From positions 186,001-250,000 of the forward strand of contig NZ_JAUYFF010000002.1 in NCBI RefSeq assembly GCF_030691015.1: a stretch of DNA of 64,000 bases, given 5' to 3'. The notes beneath the pieces were generated by a model. That model was not told where the DNA came from. It saw nothing but the letters and a program-made list of their open reading frames with translations, and made no database searches. A program made the translations under genes and the position numbers. Source of the stretch: Sulfuricurvum sp. Its GTDB lineage: Bacteria > Campylobacterota > Campylobacteria > Campylobacterales > Sulfurimonadaceae. Position 1 is the first letter of the stretch; the number at the start of each line of letters is the position of its first letter. Below are positions 20,891 to 29,086 of this stretch, one piece after another.

Positions 20891-22270
20891 TCACAAAACA
20901 ATATAAGAATTTTTGAAATACGCCAATGCGTCTTGCGCACTCTTTTTATGTTGAACGATGGGAGGAGGATAATCGTTTAAATGTAAGGCGGACAAAGAGG
21001 CTTCATTATAGAGAGTTTTAGTGGAAACGGCTGCCAACTGCGGAAGCCATTGTCGGATATATATCCCTTCAGAATCGAATTTTGTTGTTTGTGTATAGGG
21101 GTTGAAAATTCGAAAATAAGGTTGCGGATCGACTCCTGTTCCCGCACTCCATTGCCAAGAGAGGATATTGCTCGCCGCGTCATAATCGTTCAGATGAGCG
21201 GCAAAGAAAGCTTCGCCCCACTGCCAGGGTAAAAGGAGGTTTTTGGTAAAGAAGGATGCGACAATCATCCGTACGCGATTGTGCATCTCTCCGCTTTTCA
21301 GCAGTTCACGTATTCCCGCATCGACGATGGGGACTCCCGTTCGTGCCGTACAAAATGCTTCAAAATATGCTTCATTGGGAATTCCATGAAACGAATAACG
21401 GAAATTTCGTTCGCTTAAGTGGGGGAAGTGGACTAAAAGCATCGCGTAAAATTCTCGAAATATCAGCTGTCTGAAAAACGCTTCGGTATCGATTCCCCGT
21501 TTTTTTTGCAGCACACTCCATCGTAGTAGACTCCGAATCGAGAGTGTCCCGAATCGCAAATCGGTACTCAGTCCCGATGTGGAGTTGAGGGCCATATAGT
21601 CTCGGTTATGTGAGTAGTTTTCAATTTTTTCGGCAAAAAGGTCAAGTTTGTCTTCAGGTGAGAGGCGTTGCATTGGAGTGAGCGGTTGAGGAATAAAACC
21701 GATCGATTCAAGGGCAATCGGTTTTATCGAGTGACCCGTTTCTGAAATAGTGTGTAAAAAGTGATATTCAAATTCTATCCGTTGTTGTTGCGCGTGCGGG
21801 TATTCAACCATGTGGTGGGGGGTAAAGAGTAATTTTGCACGATTGTAATAGGGGGTAAAAACCAGATAGGGGGTTCCGTCGCTTTTGAGGACTTCATCAG
21901 GAGCGAAGATATAGGTGTCACGTAGGCGGTTAAAGGGGAGAAGATGCGATACATTGCGATCACGCGTTATAGCATAGGTATCGTAGTCTCCAGAGGCACA
22001 TACTTCATCATATGTGTTTTGCGATAAAAGCCATTTAAAAACTTCAAGAGGTTTTCCATAAAAAATGGCTAAATCAAGACCCCGTTCTTGAAGAGATGAT
22101 TTTAGTTTTACTAGTGCATTAAAAATTAGGGTGACACGCCGATCATCCGCTTTGAGAGAAGCGAGAATATCCGTATCGAAAATAAAGATAGGCAGTACCT
22201 CCCCCTCCAAAGAGAGAAGGGGATTATCGTTCGTCCGCAGATCACGGCGAAACCATAAAATTCGTCGCAT
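20891..22270 (-). CDS. phrB: deoxyribodipyrimidine photo-lyase
   Basis: ILWFRRDLRTNDNPLL; SGLSTDLRFGTLSIRSL; VDAGIRELLKSGEMHNRVRMIVASFFTKNLLLPWQWGEAFF; WQWSAGTGVDPQPYFRIFNP. Confidence 0.96.
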   Translation of the reverse strand: MRRILWFRRDLRTNDNPLLSLEGEVLPIFIFDTDILASLKADDRRVTLIFNALVKLKSSLQERGLDLAIFYGKPLEVFKWLLSQNTYDEVCASGDYDTYAITRDRNVSHLLPFNRLRDTYIFAPDEVLKSDGTPYLVFTPYYNRAKLLFTPHHMVEYPHAQQQRIEFEYHFLHTISETGHSIKPIALESIGFIPQPLTPMQRLSPEDKLDLFAEKIENYSHNRDYMALNSTSGLSTDLRFGTLSIRSLLRWSVLQKKRGIDTEAFFRQLIFREFYAMLLVHFPHLSERNFRYSFHGIPNEAYFEAFCTARTGVPIVDAGIRELLKSGEMHNRVRMIVASFFTKNLLLPWQWGEAFFAAHLNDYDAASNILSWQWSAGTGVDPQPYFRIFNPYTQTTKFDSEGIYIRQWLPQLAAVSTKTLYNEASLSALHLNDYPPPIVQHKKSAQDALAYFKNSYIVL

Positions 22271-22272
22271 TG

Positions 22273-23220
22273 TTATTTTCCCGCATCGATATGAGAACGC
22301 AGTGCCAGCGTTTTAGGATAGGGATTAAGAAACGTTTGCTCGAGCAGGTAGGTCGTATTGTATTTTTGTGCATAAAGGGAAATCGTCGAGAGGGGGACAA
22401 TCAGCGGGATGATCTTATCGGCGAAATCACTAATATGAGAGTGCAAAATCTTTTTCTCCTCTTTCGTAAGCTCACTTTTGAAAAATCCTGTCAAATGCTC
22501 TAAAACATTACGAGTTTTTTTGATGGAGCTTTTACGCGAAATAGCCGTTTTAAATCCAAGTTCATACATGGCCAAGAGAATTTCAAAGCTGAGCTTATCG
22601 TGATTGGCTACGATATTACCGAGTTCTCGATAGAGCTTCTCGTCTTTGGCTTGGAGCATAAATTTATAAGCGGTGTGAAACTGGACAAGCTCTTTTACGG
22701 TCGGGTTAGAGGTTTTGAATTGCTCATAGGCATCGTAGGCAAAAAGCTGCATTACAAAATTTTCTCTCAACCAAGCATCTTGGAGACGTCCCTCCTCTTC
22801 CATCGGAAGCAACGGGTAGCGTTCACGGCACATTGCGGCAAAAATACCGTCCTCTTTTCCCTCGCAGAAGCCGTTATCGAGATAGGTTTTGGCACTATTC
22901 AGGCCGCAACTGGGCGATTTGGATTTAAAAATAATCCCGCAGAGGGGTTCATTTGAAATTTTGGAGAGTTCATTACGGCTTGTTTCGAGAAGACGTTGGG
23001 TGAGGTCAACTTGATCTTTATTGGATTGAACAATGAGTTGATTTTCAGATCTTAGAAGCCGAATAGAAGGGCGCGGTGTACCAAAGGCTAAGTGTTCAGG
23101 ACAAAAAGGGACGAACTCGGCAAAACGCCCCAGCTCATCCGTTACAAAGTGATCATGCTTATGCCCGCCGTCAAAGCGGATTTTTTCACCTAATAAACAC
23201 GAAGAAACAGCTATTTTCAT
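22273..23220 (-). CDS. DUF523 + DUF1722 (YbgA-like) protein
   Basis: MKIAVSSCLLGEKIRFDGGHKHD...FCPEHLAFGTPRPSIRL (DUF523); C-terminal FHTAYKFMLQAKDEKLYRELGNIVAN (DUF1722/YbgA). Confidence 0.88.
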   Translation of the reverse strand: MKIAVSSCLLGEKIRFDGGHKHDHFVTDELGRFAEFVPFCPEHLAFGTPRPSIRLLRSENQLIVQSNKDQVDLTQRLLETSRNELSKISNEPLCGIIFKSKSPSCGLNSAKTYLDNGFCEGKEDGIFAAMCRERYPLLPMEEEGRLQDAWLRENFVMQLFAYDAYEQFKTSNPTVKELVQFHTAYKFMLQAKDEKLYRELGNIVANHDKLSFEILLAMYELGFKTAISRKSSIKKTRNVLEHLTGFFKSELTKEEKKILHSHISDFADKIIPLIVPLSTISLYAQKYNTTYLLEQTFLNPYPKTLALRSHIDAGK

Positions 23221-23257
23221 GGAGACTCCTATTTCTTATAGTATAGGATAATTAAAA

Positions 23258-23485
23258 TTATTTACTAGGAGGATTCTGTTTATCTAAAAGATGTTGCTGT
23301 TCCGGCGGACGTTTCGTTTGACTCTCTTTATAGGCTTTTGAGAGTTTCTGAAGTTCGGAATCCATAGTTTTTGGAGGAGTTTTTGGGGAACTGATAGGGA
23401 GAATGAAAGCGAGGAGAATAAAGACTAAGCTAAAAATTACACCGCTAAGAAGCGCCAAAACAACTTTTAGTTTTTCATCATCCAT
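23258..23485 (-). CDS. small single-TM hypothetical protein
   Basis: 75 aa ORF in an otherwise empty interval; one hydrophobic segment then a charged tail. Confidence 0.55.
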   Translation of the reverse strand: MDDEKLKVVLALLSGVIFSLVFILLAFILPISSPKTPPKTMDSELQKLSKAYKESQTKRPPEQQHLLDKQNPPSK

Positions 23486-23526
23486 AAAAACCTCCGAATC
23501 TTTATCGGAGTATTATAGCTTAAAAA

Positions 23527-24054
23527 TTATGACAGCTTACCGGAGGTGATGAGGTGGTTGACCAAATCCATGTTTTTCATAACACGGTTGTAGTAGGGGC
23601 GGTTTGTCGTCCCTCCGTTGTAACCGCTGATAGCATAAAAATGATCAAGCCGTTGATTTTGTAATAATACGAGATAATGGGTTGCAATTTTTGCAGAAAG
23701 TCTAATATCGCCTAATAAACGTCCTGCCAGCTGTACATCACTAAGATTATTGAGCCAGCGGAGTTTTTTGACGTTTTTGGAAACATGCCGTGCGGTAGCA
23801 ACTTGAATTTGCATAGGGCCTAAAGAGGCTTTGGTAAACGATTTCTTGTGTTTGAAATCACCGATAACATATTTGCCTGCGCTGCTTTCGGTTAGACAAA
23901 TCGCACTGAGTGTATTCTCATAGGTATTGCCGTTTTTATCAGGAATTGATTTTGCGACATCACGTACGGTTTGTAATACATGGAGTTGTTTAGGGGTCAT
24001 TGCATCAGCGAAAAGGGATAAAGCAAACAGTAGTATCAGGGAAAGAAATCTCAA
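23527..24054 (-). CDS. lytic transglycosylase-like (SLT domain) exported protein
   Basis: Signal peptide; ICLTESSAGKY...SLGPMQIQVATAR...AISGYNGGTT, the E..S / GPMQ / YNGG pattern of SLT domains. Confidence 0.75.
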   Translation of the reverse strand: MRFLSLILLFALSLFADAMTPKQLHVLQTVRDVAKSIPDKNGNTYENTLSAICLTESSAGKYVIGDFKHKKSFTKASLGPMQIQVATARHVSKNVKKLRWLNNLSDVQLAGRLLGDIRLSAKIATHYLVLLQNQRLDHFYAISGYNGGTTNRPYYNRVMKNMDLVNHLITSGKLS

Positions 24055-24315
24055 AAGTTACACCTCGGAAATGGAATGTGAAATTTTAGGGTACTGGGAA
24101 GGATATAACAATGGTGTGGCCTTTCTAAATGAATCAGTTAAGAAAAAGTAATAGAAAAGGGGTGTATGCTACCACACAGCGGGAAAGCATCGATTAAGTT
24201 TCGGAGACATAATGGGTTAATAGTGTTGTATAATGTTGCAAATACAGATGTTACTTTAAGTTTCAAGGTAAAAAGTTTTCTAAAAGTAGTAAAAAAAAGG
24301 GTAAAAAAGTATCCC

Positions 24316-24831
24316 ATGAGTAAAAATGAAACATTTTTTGTCCGATTATTCGGACTATTGATTTGTATGGTACCGTTGTATGGTGAAATTACGGTCGGAC
24401 TTCTCACATCGATCGAGAATAATAGCAAAATGAAGCTATTGTATAAAAATATTCCTGTTCCGTGTGAACCGTTCGGGGTTATACCGTTGGAAAAAATGAT
24501 CTTGAGCGGTGTCAATCCGCAAGAGTGTAAGAATGCGATTGATACGTATTATAAAGCTCATCCGCGTGATAAGAATTTTGCGCGTGACTATTTACATATT
24601 CAACAGTCGTACCATTTTGAGACGATTAAAGGGGGATGTGTCCTTTATGCCAACGGAACTGAAACCTACAGTGAAATGTTGCTACGGATGGGATTGGCGG
24701 TTATTGATCCGGCATTTGATAACACTGAGTGGAACGGAAAATTAAAGCGCTCACGTCAAGGTGCCCAAATGCAAAAAAGCGGATTGTACGACACACAGAT
24801 TAGAGCGTTTTGTATTAAGGAAGAAAATTAG
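24316..24831 (+). CDS. exported hypothetical protein with weak staphylococcal-nuclease-like C-terminus
   Basis: Signal peptide from MSKNETFF (preferred to the 24166 start); C-terminal YSEMLLRMGLAVIDPAF...KLKRSRQGAQMQKSGLYD resembles the SNase C-terminal helix region. Confidence 0.5.
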   Translation: MSKNETFFVRLFGLLICMVPLYGEITVGLLTSIENNSKMKLLYKNIPVPCEPFGVIPLEKMILSGVNPQECKNAIDTYYKAHPRDKNFARDYLHIQQSYHFETIKGGCVLYANGTETYSEMLLRMGLAVIDPAFDNTEWNGKLKRSRQGAQMQKSGLYDTQIRAFCIKEEN

Positions 24832-25133
24832 CGTTGAGGATGCTCATCATTGGAGGTAAGATAAACCCAGTACTCTTTGTGGCTTTTCCCTCGATCAAGA
24901 AAATAGAGCTGTAAAATAGCAACACGATAAAGGGTGATAGCCATTTTCGCATAAGGGACGGCGAGCGAGAGGGCAAGCCACCAAGGCTGCTCACGTTCAC
25001 CTTTGGAAATCATCATCTCTTCGACTCCGATATTTTTACTTAAATACAAACCAAATGCGATAGAAAAGACAAAATTCAATATTAATCCGAAAATCGCATA
25101 GGCAAAAAAATCAGGAGAGTCGAAATCGATCAT
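24828..25133 (-). CDS. hypothetical membrane protein
   Basis: 101 aa ORF with hydrophobic segments, positioned just downstream of ppa on the same strand. Confidence 0.6.
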   Translation of the reverse strand: MIDFDSPDFFAYAIFGLILNFVFSIAFGLYLSKNIGVEEMMISKGEREQPWWLALSLAVPYAKMAITLYRVAILQLYFLDRGKSHKEYWVYLTSNDEHPQR

Positions 25134-25139
25134 AGCTCA

Positions 25140-25661
25140 TTACTCTTTATAGTTTTTGATAGCGTCTTCAAGGATTTTAGCAGCGGATGCTTTATTTTCA
25201 AACCCTTTTACTTTTACCCATTTATTAGGCTCTAACATTTTATAGGTTTCGAAGAAGTTTTTGATTTTAGCCAAGGTATGTTTTGGAATATCTTCAAGGT
25301 CTTGGATCTCTTCGAAAGTAGGATCAATTTTTGATGTCGGAACAGCAAGCAATTTTTCATCGATACCGCTTTCGTCTTCCATAATAAGAACACCGACAAG
25401 ACGGCAGTTAGTTACACACCCCTCAACCATAGGATATTCGGTAAGAATCAAGATATCAGCCGGATCGCCGTCTTGAGAAAGTGTTTTATTGACAAATCCG
25501 TAGTTTGCAGGATAGTACATGGCAGAGTGCATAACACGATCCAGTACAAGTGCACCGCTTTCTTTTTCAACTTCATATTTGATGTTTGATCCGCATGCAA
25601 TCTCAATAATTGCTTTGACTTTATCCGGATTTTCGCCGTAACCGATTTTGCTTAGATCCAT
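25140..25661 (-). CDS. ppa: inorganic pyrophosphatase
   Basis: IEIACGSNIKYEVEKESGALVLDRVMHSAMYYPANYGFVNKTLSQDGDPADILILTEYP. Confidence 0.97.
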   Translation of the reverse strand: MDLSKIGYGENPDKVKAIIEIACGSNIKYEVEKESGALVLDRVMHSAMYYPANYGFVNKTLSQDGDPADILILTEYPMVEGCVTNCRLVGVLIMEDESGIDEKLLAVPTSKIDPTFEEIQDLEDIPKHTLAKIKNFFETYKMLEPNKWVKVKGFENKASAAKILEDAIKNYKE

Positions 25662-25713
25662 GAGGCACCTCTGTGTATAAAATAATGAGGCGGATTGTAA
25701 CGAAAGAAACTAA

Positions 25714-25764
25714 AAGGTTCATTGAAACAGGACACAGTAAATCTTTTTTAATGAACTTTATACT
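25714..25764 (+). promoter_or_regulatory. inverted repeat abutting a -10 element (candidate operator/promoter)
   Basis: AAGGTTCATT (25714-25723) and AATGAACTTT (25750-25759) are complementary over 10 bp with one G-T; TATACT at 25759-25764. Confidence 0.4.
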
Positions 25765-25817
25765 AGAATCACGCATCGTGTAAAGATTACGCGTGCAAAT
25801 TTAATAGAGGGTAGCGA

Positions 25818-26114
25818 ATGGCATTACTAAATAAAGTAATGAAATATTTGACAATGTTTCAATCCAAGAATGCCCCGGAATCTCAGAACTTTGCAAGTGA
25901 CGCATCACATGATCGTACACAAGGTGCCAAAGTAGCGGCGATTGCAGCGGCATTGCACCACCATGATTTGGAAAACAGCGATGTAAGAGCAAAAGTCGCT
26001 GCTATTGCAGCCGCACTCCACCATCATGAAACACAAAATTCTCAAAATGGTGGAATGCTCGGAATCGCAGCACTGGTAGCTGCAATTCACCACCGCAACA
26101 ATATAAAAAAGTAG
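25818..26114 (+). CDS. small repeat protein with AKVAAIAAALHHH motifs (OadG C-terminus-like), upstream of carboxylase
   Basis: Two identical 13-residue motifs (nt 25926-25964 and 25989-26027) and a third divergent one IAALVAAIHHR; codons differ synonymously between copies. Confidence 0.75.
   Translation: MALLNKVMKYLTMFQSKNAPESQNFASDASHDRTQGAKVAAIAAALHHHDLENSDVRAKVAAIAAALHHHETQNSQNGGMLGIAALVAAIHHRNNIKK
25926..26096 (+). repeat. three-copy protein-level repeat
   Basis: AKVAAIAAALHHH / AKVAAIAAALHHH / LGIAALVAAIHHR. Confidence 0.8.
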
Positions 26115-26125
26115 GGATTACGTAA

Positions 26126-27958
26126 ATGGCAAAAAAATACATCGATGTGATGGACACTACGTTCCGTGACGGCTTTCAGTCGGTATTCGGCGGGCGGGTG
26201 TTGATGGAAGATTTCTTCCCTGCGCTCGAAGCGGCCAAAGAGGCGGGAATCCGACATTTCGAATTTGGAGGCGGTGCCCGTTTCCAAAGCCTTTTTTTCT
26301 ATCTAAATGAAAATGCGTTTGACATGATGGATCGTTTTCGCGCCATCGTCGGACCGGATGCAAATCTTCAAACCCTTGCACGCGGGGTTAATACGGTTAT
26401 GCTCGATACGGGCAGCCGTGAAATGGTCGATTTGCATGCCAAAATGTTTAAAAAACACGGAACGACAACCATCCGTAATTTTGACGCTCTTAATGATGTC
26501 GAAAATCTTAAATATTCCGGTGAGCGTATTGCCCATCATGGATTAAAACACGAAATCGTTGTAACGATGATGGATCTTCCTCCGGGATGCGTCGGAGCTC
26601 ATGACGTTGCATTTTATGAAAAAACGCTTCGTGAAATTTTGGATTCGGGTATTCCGTATGATTCAATCTGTTTTAAAGATGCCAGCGGAACGTCGAGCCC
26701 TCACAAAATCCATGAAACCATTAAAATGGCACGTCGTCTTGTTCCTGAGGGGACTCATTTACGCCTACATACCCATGAAACTGCGGGTGTGAGTGTTGCG
26801 GCTTATCTCGCGGCACTTGATGCGGGAGTAGACGGTATTGATATGGCGGCGGCTCCTGTGAGCGGCGGTACATCACAACCGGATATCTTGACGATGCTTC
26901 ATGCGACCAAGGGGATGAATTACGATCTCGGCGGACTTGAACTCGAAAAAATCCTCAAATACGAAGAGGTATTGGGCGATTGTTTGAGCGATTATTTCAT
27001 GCCGCCGGAAGCGACACAGGTTTCACCTCTCATTCCGTTCTCTCCTATGCCGGGAGGTGCACTGACTGCTAATACCCAGATGATGCGTGATAACAACATG
27101 TTGGATCGTTATCCGGAAGTGATACATGCGATGCGTGAAGTAGTTGAACGGGGAGGATACGGTACGTCGGTAACACCGGTTTCTCAGTTTTACTTCCAGC
27201 AAGCGCTGAACAATGCTCTTTTGGGGCCATGGAAAAAAATTGCTCCGGGTTATGGGAAAATGGTTTTAGGTTATTTCGGCAAAACGCCGGTTGAACCTGA
27301 CCCTATGGTAGTTGCTATTGCACAAGAGCAACTTAAACTCGAACCGACTACCGATCATGCAATCGACATCGCCGATCGTGATGAGACAAAATCAATCGCC
27401 TATTGGACTCAAAAATTGAGTAACGAAGGTATTGAAGCAACGGATGAGAATATTTTCATCGCTGCGTCATGTGATGTAAAAGGGATCGCTTTCCTTAAAG
27501 GGGAAGCAACGATCAATGTTCGAAAAAATAGCCCGAAAACGGCAGAATCAAAACAACAAACACTAAAACAGGAGAATTTCACAATGGCAAATGGAACGTA
27601 CACAGTAATCGTAGACGGACAACAATATAACGTACAAATCGTAGATGGTAACGCAAATGTTCAATCAGTATCAGTAGCAGCACCGGTTGCGGCTCCAGTC
27701 GCAGCACCTGTAGCAGCACCGGTTGCAGCAGCACCTGTAGCAAATGCAAACGCGATTTGTGCGGAACTTCCGGGTTCAGTATTTAAACTTGTTGCAGCAG
27801 TTGGTGATAGTGTCAATGCAGGCGATAAAATTATGATTTTAGAAGCGATGAAAATGGAAATCGATGTAGTCGCACCACGAAATGGAAAAGTAACATCAAT
27901 CAATGTAAATGTGAATGATAAAATCGAAGCTGGCCAAGTATTGGCAGTAGTAGAATAA
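26126..27958 (+). CDS. biotin-dependent carboxylase: oxaloacetate decarboxylase alpha / pyruvate carboxylase subunit B type
   Basis: DTTFRDGFQS carboxyltransferase start, HTHETAGVSVAAYLAALDAGVDGIDMAAAPVSGGTSQPD; Ala-Pro linker; C-terminal ILEAMKMEIDV biotin attachment motif. Confidence 0.95.
   Translation: MAKKYIDVMDTTFRDGFQSVFGGRVLMEDFFPALEAAKEAGIRHFEFGGGARFQSLFFYLNENAFDMMDRFRAIVGPDANLQTLARGVNTVMLDTGSREMVDLHAKMFKKHGTTTIRNFDALNDVENLKYSGERIAHHGLKHEIVVTMMDLPPGCVGAHDVAFYEKTLREILDSGIPYDSICFKDASGTSSPHKIHETIKMARRLVPEGTHLRLHTHETAGVSVAAYLAALDAGVDGIDMAAAPVSGGTSQPDILTMLHATKGMNYDLGGLELEKILKYEEVLGDCLSDYFMPPEATQVSPLIPFSPMPGGALTANTQMMRDNNMLDRYPEVIHAMREVVERGGYGTSVTPVSQFYFQQALNNALLGPWKKIAPGYGKMVLGYFGKTPVEPDPMVVAIAQEQLKLEPTTDHAIDIADRDETKSIAYWTQKLSNEGIEATDENIFIAASCDVKGIAFLKGEATINVRKNSPKTAESKQQTLKQENFTMANGTYTVIVDGQQYNVQIVDGNANVQSVSVAAPVAAPVAAPVAAPVAAAPVANANAICAELPGSVFKLVAAVGDSVNAGDKIMILEAMKMEIDVVAPRNGKVTSINVNVNDKIEAGQVLAVVE
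27674..27736 (+). repeat. VAAP repeat encoding Ala/Pro linker before the biotinyl domain
   Basis: VAAPVAAPVAAPVAAPVAAAP in frame. Confidence 0.85.
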
Positions 27959-27977
27959 CTCTTTTTTCTTCTCTCCC

Positions 27978-28940
27978 TTATCTAGGGAGAAGCTTTGTAC
28001 TTACCTCTCCCATTTTTTCAATAATAAGCGCTAAAATATTTTCACTTTTTGTTTTGTCGATAAATCCGTCAGCCCCTAAAGAAGCCGCTTCGCGCTTGTT
28101 ATTTTCACCTGTCATAGAACTGTTTACAATAATGGGAATAGCTTTGGTTTCGGCTTTAGCTTTGAGATGTTGAATAACGGTAAAGCCTGACATTTCCGGC
28201 ATTTCGATGTCCGTGATGATTGCCGGGATGGAAGAAGGATTTGGATGTCTCATAATAAAATCAACCAAGTCTTTTCCGTTGTTAAACATTTGATACCCGA
28301 TATGGGCATGTTCAAAAATTTGTCGTAGATGACGTTGTGCTGTTTTCGAGTCTTCGGCGATGAGGACGACACCGTTTTTAAGTTTATCGGGAATTGTAAC
28401 GTTTCGGAGTGCCTTGGTCGCATTTTCGACATTAACCATGGCTTGCGGAATGACATCGGCTAAAAGCTTTTCATAATCAAGAATTAAACAGAGGCTGCCG
28501 TCATCGAGTCGTGTGTCATTAATGATGAGACCGTCTTCTCCAAGGCGGTAACTGTCCGGGGAATGCATCTCGTTCCAGTTCTTTTTAATAACACGGTAGG
28601 CGAACATAATACGGATACCGATAATGATTCCGTTAAAGTCACAAATGAGTAGATTGGATGCTTTCTTTTTCGAATCTTCTAACTCAATACCGAGCCATTT
28701 TGGAAGATTCAAAATCGGTATTTGAAGTTCACGTAAAACTATCGTCCCCTCCAGAAGGGGATGCGCGCCTGGGATCTGTGTCAGATGATGGCGTTTGGCT
28801 TCGACGACTTCGCGGGTTTTAAAAACATTTATAGCATAATAGGGAGATTCCTCAGCAATATCAATTTTAAAAACTAAAAGTTGTACTTCATTGTTTTTGG
28901 CTAAGTTGGTTGCGGCGTCGACGTGTTCTAAAAGAGACAT
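27978..28940 (-). CDS. cheV: chemotaxis protein CheV (CheW-REC)
   Basis: N-terminal CheW-like domain (FKIDIAEESPYYAINVFKTREVVEA), C-terminal receiver with VLIAEDSKTAQ, AIITDIEMPEMSGF. Confidence 0.92.
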   Translation of the reverse strand: MSLLEHVDAATNLAKNNEVQLLVFKIDIAEESPYYAINVFKTREVVEAKRHHLTQIPGAHPLLEGTIVLRELQIPILNLPKWLGIELEDSKKKASNLLICDFNGIIIGIRIMFAYRVIKKNWNEMHSPDSYRLGEDGLIINDTRLDDGSLCLILDYEKLLADVIPQAMVNVENATKALRNVTIPDKLKNGVVLIAEDSKTAQRHLRQIFEHAHIGYQMFNNGKDLVDFIMRHPNPSSIPAIITDIEMPEMSGFTVIQHLKAKAETKAIPIIVNSSMTGENNKREAASLGADGFIDKTKSENILALIIEKMGEVSTKLLPR

Positions 28941-29086
28941 AGTGACCTCAAATTATTTATATTCTTTAATGATATCCAATTCGTCAGCTTTTTTTACTAA
29001 AACCTAAAGGGTGTGGAGTGTAAAATACTCTAAAGACGTTAAATTTTTTTCGTGTATGTACTATTTATGAATATAAAGTTGATAGA

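Noticed and set aside
24166-24315. Upstream extension of the SNase-like ORF (MLPHSGKASIK...)
   Set aside because: Signal peptide begins at MSKNETFF (24316); the upstream part lacks protein-like composition and is probably leader DNA
27674-27742. VAAP repeat as a novel tandem repeat
   Set aside because: Ala/Pro-rich flexible linkers before biotinyl domains are common
27972-27990. TCTCCCT-tatct-AGGGAGA stem-loop after the carboxylase gene as terminator
   Set aside because: Not called: no U-tract follows the stem in either direction (the T-run lies before it on the + strand) and it overlaps the cheV stop codon
29016-29030. Small hairpin GAGTGT-AAA-ATACTC upstream of the molybdopterin gene
   Set aside because: Six weak pairs in AT-rich DNA; easily expected by chance
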